Position numbers and translations under genes: made by a program. DNA of 17,769 nucleotides from Gemmatimonadaceae bacterium (GTDB lineage Bacteria > Gemmatimonadota > Gemmatimonadetes > Gemmatimonadales > Gemmatimonadaceae): positions 1 to 17,769 of the forward strand of contig JACMOE010000084.1 of assembly GCA_014378185.1 (NCBI GenBank), read 5' to 3'. This document shows, piece after piece, positions 13,694 through 17,769 of the stretch; the stretch's first letter is position 1; the number at the start of each line of letters is the position of its first letter. The notes beneath the pieces are model-generated. The model was given only the letters and a program-made list of their open reading frames with translations. It was not told the DNA's origin and ran no database searches.

Positions 13694-14013
13694 CGCCACG
13701 ACCCCACGTTCCGGTGCGCAGCCACAGGATGCGTCACCGGCTCGGTCCTCATCGACCAGTCCGACCGCACGCTGCGGTCCAACACGTACACCTCTCGATG
13801 CACCGACGCTGGCGGCGCTTTGCAGACGAGCAGTGCCACCGAGCGAGTCGCCTCTGAGTTTTGATCAGCCGCGGCATCACCAGTCAGCGCGCGATGATTC
13901 CATGTCTCGCACACTCCCCGCCGGAGGCGGCGGGCGATGCGCGCCCTGTCCGGCGCCGGCGCCCGGAGCAGCGCGTGGTACGGCTGGACGACGTTTGGCT
14001 CGACGTTCGTCAC
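13690..14013 (-). CDS. Hypothetical protein coupled to the helix-turn-helix gene
   Basis: This is a 107-residue ORF starting at GTG 14013. I recognise no family. Support is indirect: its TGA overlaps the ATG of the next gene in an ATGA, its third codon positions are GC-rich, and it is co-directional with the genes on both sides. Overall it is basic, with VALLVCKAPP as the only hydrophobic stretch. A long plus-strand frame covers the same region but is Arg/Ser/Pro-rich and is taken as a shadow. Confidence 0.4.
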   Translation of the reverse strand: MTNVEPNVVQPYHALLRAPAPDRARIARRLRRGVCETWNHRALTGDAAADQNSEATRSVALLVCKAPPASVHREVYVLDRSVRSDWSMRTEPVTHPVAAHRNVGSWR

Positions 14014-14096
14014 GCATCCATCCGGGCGTTGGGGGTGGGCAGCTATACGCCATCAACCAACTGTGGGGAAAAATAACCGCCGGCCAGAACCGTGGC

Positions 14097-14390
14097 TCAG
14101 AAAAGTTCGGGATCATCCGTCCGCGGCACTATGCGGAACCTAAGAACGCCAAACTCTACCAGAAGGCTGGTGTCATCCCAAGACACCACGTCCGGTGCCG
14201 GCTGTACCACGGGAGGCCCGAAGACTGGGAGCGGTAGCGTCGGAAGCGGAACGTCGGGCGCATACAGCAGCGGCGGCGCACCAACCCAGCGCCGACCAGC
14301 ACGGAGCAAGCTCCGTAATTCGCTGAGCGTGTGTGGCTCGGGGGTGAGGGTAACGGAGGCCTTTCCGGCGGTCGCGTCCTTGCTGTGCAT
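14097..14390 (-). CDS. Small hypothetical protein
   Basis: The 97-residue ORF starts at ATG 14390, with no clear ribosome-binding site. It is Pro-rich in the middle (PTLPLPVFGPPVVQPAPDVV) and ends with a beta-like segment (TSLLVEFGVLRFRIVPRT). No family is recognised. It is the first of four co-directional minus-strand ORFs, with 83 nt to the next start, so it may belong to the same transcript as the helix-turn-helix and DUF2384 genes. Confidence 0.45.
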   Translation of the reverse strand: MHSKDATAGKASVTLTPEPHTLSELRSLLRAGRRWVGAPPLLYAPDVPLPTLPLPVFGPPVVQPAPDVVSWDDTSLLVEFGVLRFRIVPRTDDPELF

Positions 14391-14754
14391 TGTTGCGTTC
14401 TCGGTGGCGGCCGCGTTGGCGACCTCGTGACTGCACCGTCGGCGGTCGCCGTGGTGAGGCGTGCAGTCTGGGCGGGGTCACGGGCGCGTGGCCACCGCTG
14501 CCATGGACAACGCAATGTTCAGCGGTGTCACGATTTCGGCCCAACGTGTCATACCTCAGAAGTTCTGTCCGAGTGTTTTAAGAGTCTTGTCCACTCAGGA
14601 TAGGGGGTAGAACACGAAGGGCCTCCCCGTATCGGGAGAGGCCTTTCATGTTGGCACTAAGCTCCGCCGACAGTGGACACTTCGCGCGAAAGGCGAGAGT
14701 CGGGCTGGTCGCATATCGCCCAAGCATGCGGCGGAAGGTCGTCCCTTCCCAGAG
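14391..14754. other. Intergenic stretch with nested inverted repeats
   Basis: No gene can be supported. It contains the terminator-like hairpin at 14616-14647, flanked almost symmetrically by TGTCCACT (14588-14595) and AGTGGACA (14672-14679). Confidence 0.4.
14616..14647 (-). terminator. Terminator-like hairpin
   Basis: GGCCTC-CCCG (within 14619-14630) pairs with CGGG-(A)-GAGGCC around a 3-nt TAT loop, with AAG and TTT flanks extending the stem. On the minus strand it is followed by TTCGTGTTCT, a weak T-rich tail. It would end transcription of the minus-strand ORF at 14755-15058 before the next group of genes. Confidence 0.55.
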
Positions 14755-15058
14755 TCACTCGTAATGCCAGAGAATCCGCAGCAGGACGCCGCCGCAATTC
14801 CCAACAACACCACCGCCGGACGTGCAGCCCGATTTCAGCGCGTCACCGTTCCGGCTGTAGACGCGCTTGGTGATATAGCCCGTGCGGACAAACGGCTCCG
14901 TAATCCGGTGAGGGCGCGGGGCGGGGGCATAGCACCCATTGCGACGCTCGACGCGGAAGAGGGCGCTGGATCCGTCATGGCGGTAGTGGTCCGCATCGAA
15001 CACGGTGTCGTCTGCTGAAACTGACCCAAGCGTAAAGCATGTTGCCGGACCAAAGTGT
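14755..15058 (-). CDS. Possible small hypothetical or gene remnant
   Basis: A minus-strand frame is open for about 100 codons between stops. The first usual start is GTG 15003 (82 residues), but plausible coding sequence (FTLGSVSADDTVFDADHYRH) continues upstream of it to a TGA near 15058. That suggests either a truncated gene or a missed start. The codon third positions are GC-rich. The end is Gly/Cys-rich (SGCTSGGGVVGNCGG). I recognise no family. A terminator-like hairpin lies downstream at 14616-14647. Confidence 0.3.
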
Positions 15059-15075
15059 CAATCATGTTCCCGACC
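15038..15075. repeat. Direct repeat pair, 25-bp spacing
   Basis: CATGTTGCCGGACC (15038) recurs as CATGTTCCCGACC (15063), one base shorter. The 25-bp spacing equals that of the pairs at 7442/7467 and 9656/9681, so these could be debris of IS21-type ends. No transposase gene is attached. Confidence 0.4.
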
Positions 15076-15238
15076 GTTCAAGAACGGAAACTGTTCAGCT
15101 CCGCACACCACGTCTCATTTGCTCAACATCGCGGCAAGTTCTTCGCTGATGTCACGAGGTGCATATCGGGCCGCTTGCGCCCATTCATGATCGATACGCT
15201 TGTCCATGACAGCGAAGGGGACATCAAAGACTGCGTTA

Positions 15239-16344
15239 CTGACTCGTGCAGTAATTAGTTTGTATTATATTGCATCCATACCTACTCGCCCCGATGGACG
15301 ACGTGTGGATGCCGCGACGCAAGCGCATGTGCGACGGTCGGCTGTGAAAGCGGTGCGCGCCGGGATGACGCAGACGGCTGCCGCGGCCACGTTCGGCGTG
15401 AGCGTGCGGGCGGTGAACAAGTGGATGGCGGTGGACAAGACCGGTGGGTTGCGCGCCTTGGCCGCGAAACAGCGCGGCCGCCCGGTGGGCGCGGGGCGGT
15501 TGTCCACCGCGCAGGCCGCGAAGATTCGGCAACAGATCCTCGACAAGATGCCCGATCAATTGAAGCTGGGCTTCTACTTGTGGACGCGTGCTGCGGTCGT
15601 GGCGCTGATTGGGCGCGAATACCAGGTGGTCGTGTCCCTCACCACTGTCGGCCGGTACCTGAAGGCGTGGGGCTTCAGTGTGCAGAAGCCGGTACGCCGC
15701 GCCTACGAGCGGAACGACGCGGCGATCGCCCGGTGGCTGAAGACGGAATACCCCGCCATCGGGCGCGACGCGAAACGTGAGAAGGCCACGATCTATTGGG
15801 GCGATGAAATGGGCCTGCGCAGTGATCACGTTACGGGCACCAGCTATGCGTTGGTCGGCCAGACGCCAGTCGTCCGCGCCATGGGCCAGCGCTTCGGCTG
15901 CAGTATGATCTCGGCGATCACCAATCGCGGCCATCTCGTGTTCCGCGTGTTTCACGGCACATTCCGCGCGCCGATGTTTGTCGACTTCATGCGGCGTTTA
16001 CGCCTGCAGAGCACGGGGAAGGTGTACTTCATCGTCGACGGCCACCCCACGCATCGGTCGAAGGTGGCGAAGATGTTTGTCGCCGCCACCACGAAAGACT
16101 TCCGCTTGATCCAACTCCCCGGGTACTGCCCCGAACTCAACCCGGACGAGTTGTTGAATCAGGACGTGAAAACCAACGCACTCGGCAAATGCCGGCCCCG
16201 AACTCGCCATGAGATGATGACCGCCGTGCGCCGCCATCTCTTTCGGCGACAGAAGCAACCGCAGGTGATCAAAAACTTGCTCCAAGAAAAGCACGTGCGC
16301 TACGCGGCGTGACCGGACTACGCACTATTATCCGGCTTCCTCAG
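15239..16344 (+). mobile_element. IS630-family insertion sequence, apparently complete
   Basis: The element carries one transposase gene and is bounded by CTGA...TCAG, with TA on each side (15237-15238 and 16345-16346), the target duplication typical of IS630/Tc1-mariner elements. The terminal inverted repeats are imperfect: TACTGA matches fully and further positions (A-x-TAGT) agree in part, about 14 of 26 by eye. The length of about 1,106 bp is normal for the family. The exact ends are inferred. Confidence 0.7.
15260..16312 (+). CDS. IS630-family DDE transposase
   Basis: The protein has about 350 residues from TTG 15260. The frame is open further upstream (to 15200), but that part lies outside the proposed IS end, and family members begin shortly before R-P-D-G-R-R; GTG 15305 is another option. 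An N-terminal helix-turn-helix (VRAGMTQTAAAATFGVSVRA) is followed by a linker and a DDE domain: YWGDEMGLRSD with D182, YFIVDGHPTHRS with D260, and LPGYCPELNPDELLN with E297. All three acidic residues are present and the frame has no break, so the transposase is probably active. It catalyses cut-and-paste movement into TA sites. Confidence 0.9.
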   Translation: MYYIASIPTRPDGRRVDAATQAHVRRSAVKAVRAGMTQTAAAATFGVSVRAVNKWMAVDKTGGLRALAAKQRGRPVGAGRLSTAQAAKIRQQILDKMPDQLKLGFYLWTRAAVVALIGREYQVVVSLTTVGRYLKAWGFSVQKPVRRAYERNDAAIARWLKTEYPAIGRDAKREKATIYWGDEMGLRSDHVTGTSYALVGQTPVVRAMGQRFGCSMISAITNRGHLVFRVFHGTFRAPMFVDFMRRLRLQSTGKVYFIVDGHPTHRSKVAKMFVAATTKDFRLIQLPGYCPELNPDELLNQDVKTNALGKCRPRTRHEMMTAVRRHLFRRQKQPQVIKNLLQEKHVRYAA

Positions 16345-16456
16345 TATCTGGATCGATTCGGAACGCATGCACGGCACGGCTATCGCATGACGCACGAACG
16401 CTACACGCTGTACTGGAATATTCGCGCAACGTAATCCCCACCAACGCACCGAGCCT

Positions 16457-17536
16457 ATGTCACGTCGCGCGCTCATCCCGCTTCTGCTTCTTTCGCTCTG
16501 TGCACGCGCCGGCGCGCAGGACGCGCCCGCCAGGCCCGCGCTGAACATCCCTGCCCCGGTTGCCGGTGCGGCGCCGGTGACCGTAGAGCGCATCACCGTG
16601 CACGGCGCATCGCTCGAGGGTAACCTCGAGAGAGACTCGCCAGACCGTGGTGTCATCGTGTACCTGCCGCCGAGATACGCGAAGGACAAGGGCAAGCGAT
16701 ATCCGGTGGTGTATGCGCTGCATGGCTATTCGATCAATAATGAGAAATGGAGTACGGAGATCAAGACGCCGCAAACTGTGGAAGGTGCGTTCGCCACGGG
16801 GACGCGCGAGATGATCGTGGTGCTTGCCGATGCACAGACGCTGCACAACGGATCGATGTACTCGAACTCCGTGACCACTGGCAACTGGGAAGACTTCATC
16901 TCCCGCGATCTCGTGGCGTACGTCGACGGCCACTACCGGACCATTGCGAACCGGATGAGTCGTGGCATTGCAGGCCATTCCATGGGCGGCTACGGGACGG
17001 TGCGCATCGCGATGCGTCACCCCGAAGTCTTCTCGTCGTTCTATGCAATGAGCCCGTGCTGCATGGGCGCGCGTGGTGCACCGTCGGCAGAAGCGGGAAA
17101 GGAGATTGAGGCGGCTGTGGCGGCGGGCCAGTCGGGCCAGAGCTCCGTGCTTGACTTTGGAGCGCGGACCGCGCTGGCCTCGGCGGCGGCGTGGTCGCCG
17201 AACCCGAAGAGCCCACCGTTCTTTCTCGACCTTCCCACGAAGGATGGCGTCGAGCAGCCATCGGTGCTCGCGCGGTGGGCAGCGAATGCACCGCTCGCGA
17301 TGGTGGACCAGTACGTTTCCAACCTGAGAAAGTACACAGCCATCGCGCTCGATGTCGGCGACCGCGACGGGCTACGGATCAACACCGCCGAATTGCATCG
17401 CATGCTCGACGCCTACGGCATTGCTAACAGCTTCGAGCAATATCCGGGCGACCACGTGAGTGCGGTGGCGGACCGAATGCAGAATCATGTGCTTCCGTTC
17501 TTCGGAAAGAATCTTGTGTTCGACGTCAAACGCTGA
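16457..17536 (+). CDS. Secreted alpha/beta-hydrolase esterase (esterase D/S-formylglutathione hydrolase-like)
   Basis: The 359-residue protein has a signal peptide (MSRR, then ALIPLLLLSLCARAGA, probably cut near AGAQ-D). It then follows the putative-esterase family (COG0627/COG2382 type): GVIVYLPPRY at 65-74, VVYALHGYS at 84-92 (oxyanion region), nucleophile S175 in IAGHSMGGYG, D302 or D304 in DVGDRDGL, and H333 in PGDHVSAV. The whole catalytic triad is in place. It would hydrolyse ester substrates in the periplasm or outside the cell; the substrate is unknown. The ATG at 16457 gives the signal peptide directly. Its TGA shares a base with the ATG of the next gene, so the two are co-expressed. 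Confidence 0.88.
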   Translation: MSRRALIPLLLLSLCARAGAQDAPARPALNIPAPVAGAAPVTVERITVHGASLEGNLERDSPDRGVIVYLPPRYAKDKGKRYPVVYALHGYSINNEKWSTEIKTPQTVEGAFATGTREMIVVLADAQTLHNGSMYSNSVTTGNWEDFISRDLVAYVDGHYRTIANRMSRGIAGHSMGGYGTVRIAMRHPEVFSSFYAMSPCCMGARGAPSAEAGKEIEAAVAAGQSGQSSVLDFGARTALASAAAWSPNPKSPPFFLDLPTKDGVEQPSVLARWAANAPLAMVDQYVSNLRKYTAIALDVGDRDGLRINTAELHRMLDAYGIANSFEQYPGDHVSAVADRMQNHVLPFFGKNLVFDVKR

Positions 17537-17769
17537 TGCGGGGACGCTTCGCGTGGGCGCTCGTGCTGCTGGGATGCGCACCTTCCCTCGCGCAGGGAGT
17601 GAAGAAAGCTCCGGCCGTCGCGCGGTTGATCGTGCATCAGATCCATCGACCAGCAGTCGTTGATCGCGGTGGGGACCGCCAGCGGCTGTCCTGCACCTGC
17701 TCGTCACCAACGGCGGCTTCCGGCCGGACGGCACCTTCGTCACCTGGCCCGCCCACGACACCGCACGAC
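17536..17769 (+). pseudogene. Exported protein, 5' part, joined to IS91-like sequence
   Basis: An ATG overlaps the last base of the esterase stop (TGATG). It opens a frame beginning MRGRFAWALVLLGCAPSLAQ, a clear signal peptide or lipoprotein-like leader, followed by GVKKAPAVARLIVHQIH. From about 17680 the DNA encodes IS91-type transposase sequence in a different frame, so the native protein is probably lost after 35-45 codons even though its own frame stays open to the window end. Function is not recognisable. Confidence 0.5.
17664..17769 (+). pseudogene. IS91/IS801-type transposase fragment (runs off window)
   Basis: The frame after TGA 17661-17663 reads AVLHLLVTNGGFRPDGTFVT then W-P-A-H-D-T-A-R. 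This resembles the conserved segment following the P-H-x-H motif of IS91-family (HUH, rolling-circle) transposases, which have L-V-T-D-G-G-F-R-P-D-G-T-F. The PHLH upstream half and the catalytic tyrosines are not seen here, so it enters as a truncated copy. The rest, if any, is beyond the window. Confidence 0.6.

Noticed and set aside
15236..15955. 239-residue minus-strand open frame in the IS630 element
   Set aside because: Antisense shadow of a transposase with a complete DDE set.
16345..16434. Short plus-strand C-terminal remnant (…RYTLYWNIRAT) before the esterase
   Set aside because: About 29 codons ending in TAA look coding-like, but no family is recognised and other frames of the stretch are also open; not enough to list as a gene.
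16460..17020. 186-residue minus-strand open frame
   Set aside because: Antisense to the secreted esterase with an intact catalytic triad.

Overview
High-GC bacterial accessory DNA. No phylogenetic marker gene is present, so the host is uncertain. Signal peptides ending in ...GAQ, high-GC codon use and the many toxin-antitoxin (TA) modules would fit Gemmatimonadota or a similar soil or aquatic lineage, but this is only a guess. The window is a mosaic of insertion-sequence (IS) pieces, at least five TA-type loci (some broken), a primase-helicase operon and a recombinase region. It ends in what looks like ordinary chromosome: a secreted esterase and a further exported protein.

Left part (1-5,000). 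The 5' end of an IS21-family element, with an istA fragment and seven perfectly phased 23-bp iterons, has inserted into the end of a nucleotidyltransferase gene. That gene is the last of a minus-strand operon of three genes: a large protein joining a TOTE-type archaeo-eukaryotic primase domain to a superfamily 2 helicase (2332-4797), an AbiEi-like antitoxin with an E-x-K nuclease-like motif and winged helix (1127-2257), and an AbiEii/nucleotidyltransferase-fold partner (417-1130). This looks like a nucleic-acid-directed defence or conflict operon. The 5' end of the helicase frame overlaps the frameshifted remains of a Doc toxin gene.

Middle (5,000-10,000). A strong terminator hairpin, a tRNA-like remnant and a frameshifted membrane-protein gene come first. 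Next is an intact VapBC pair, whose antitoxin has a Lys/Gly-rich repeat tail at its N-terminus. Three pieces of IS21-type elements follow: two duplicated istB 3' ends, each with four 23-bp iterons, and one opposite-strand istB half from another IS21 subgroup. They surround an intact MazEF/PemIK-like pair that has a readable promoter and operator.

Right-centre (10,000-15,200). A very large atypical tyrosine-recombinase-like gene of about 834 codons (10127-12628) is split by one in-frame TGA. A C-terminal fragment of a canonical tyrosine recombinase follows. A minus-strand group of small genes comes next: a small hypothetical, a second hypothetical, a helix-turn-helix protein with a Cys/His cluster, and an Xre/MbcA/ParS-type (DUF2384) antitoxin domain without a visible RES toxin.

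Right end (15,200-17,769). An apparently complete IS630-family element (about 1.1 kb, flanked by TA) precedes a secreted alpha/beta-hydrolase esterase. The esterase stop overlaps the start of an exported protein, whose frame runs into an IS91-like transposase fragment at the window edge.
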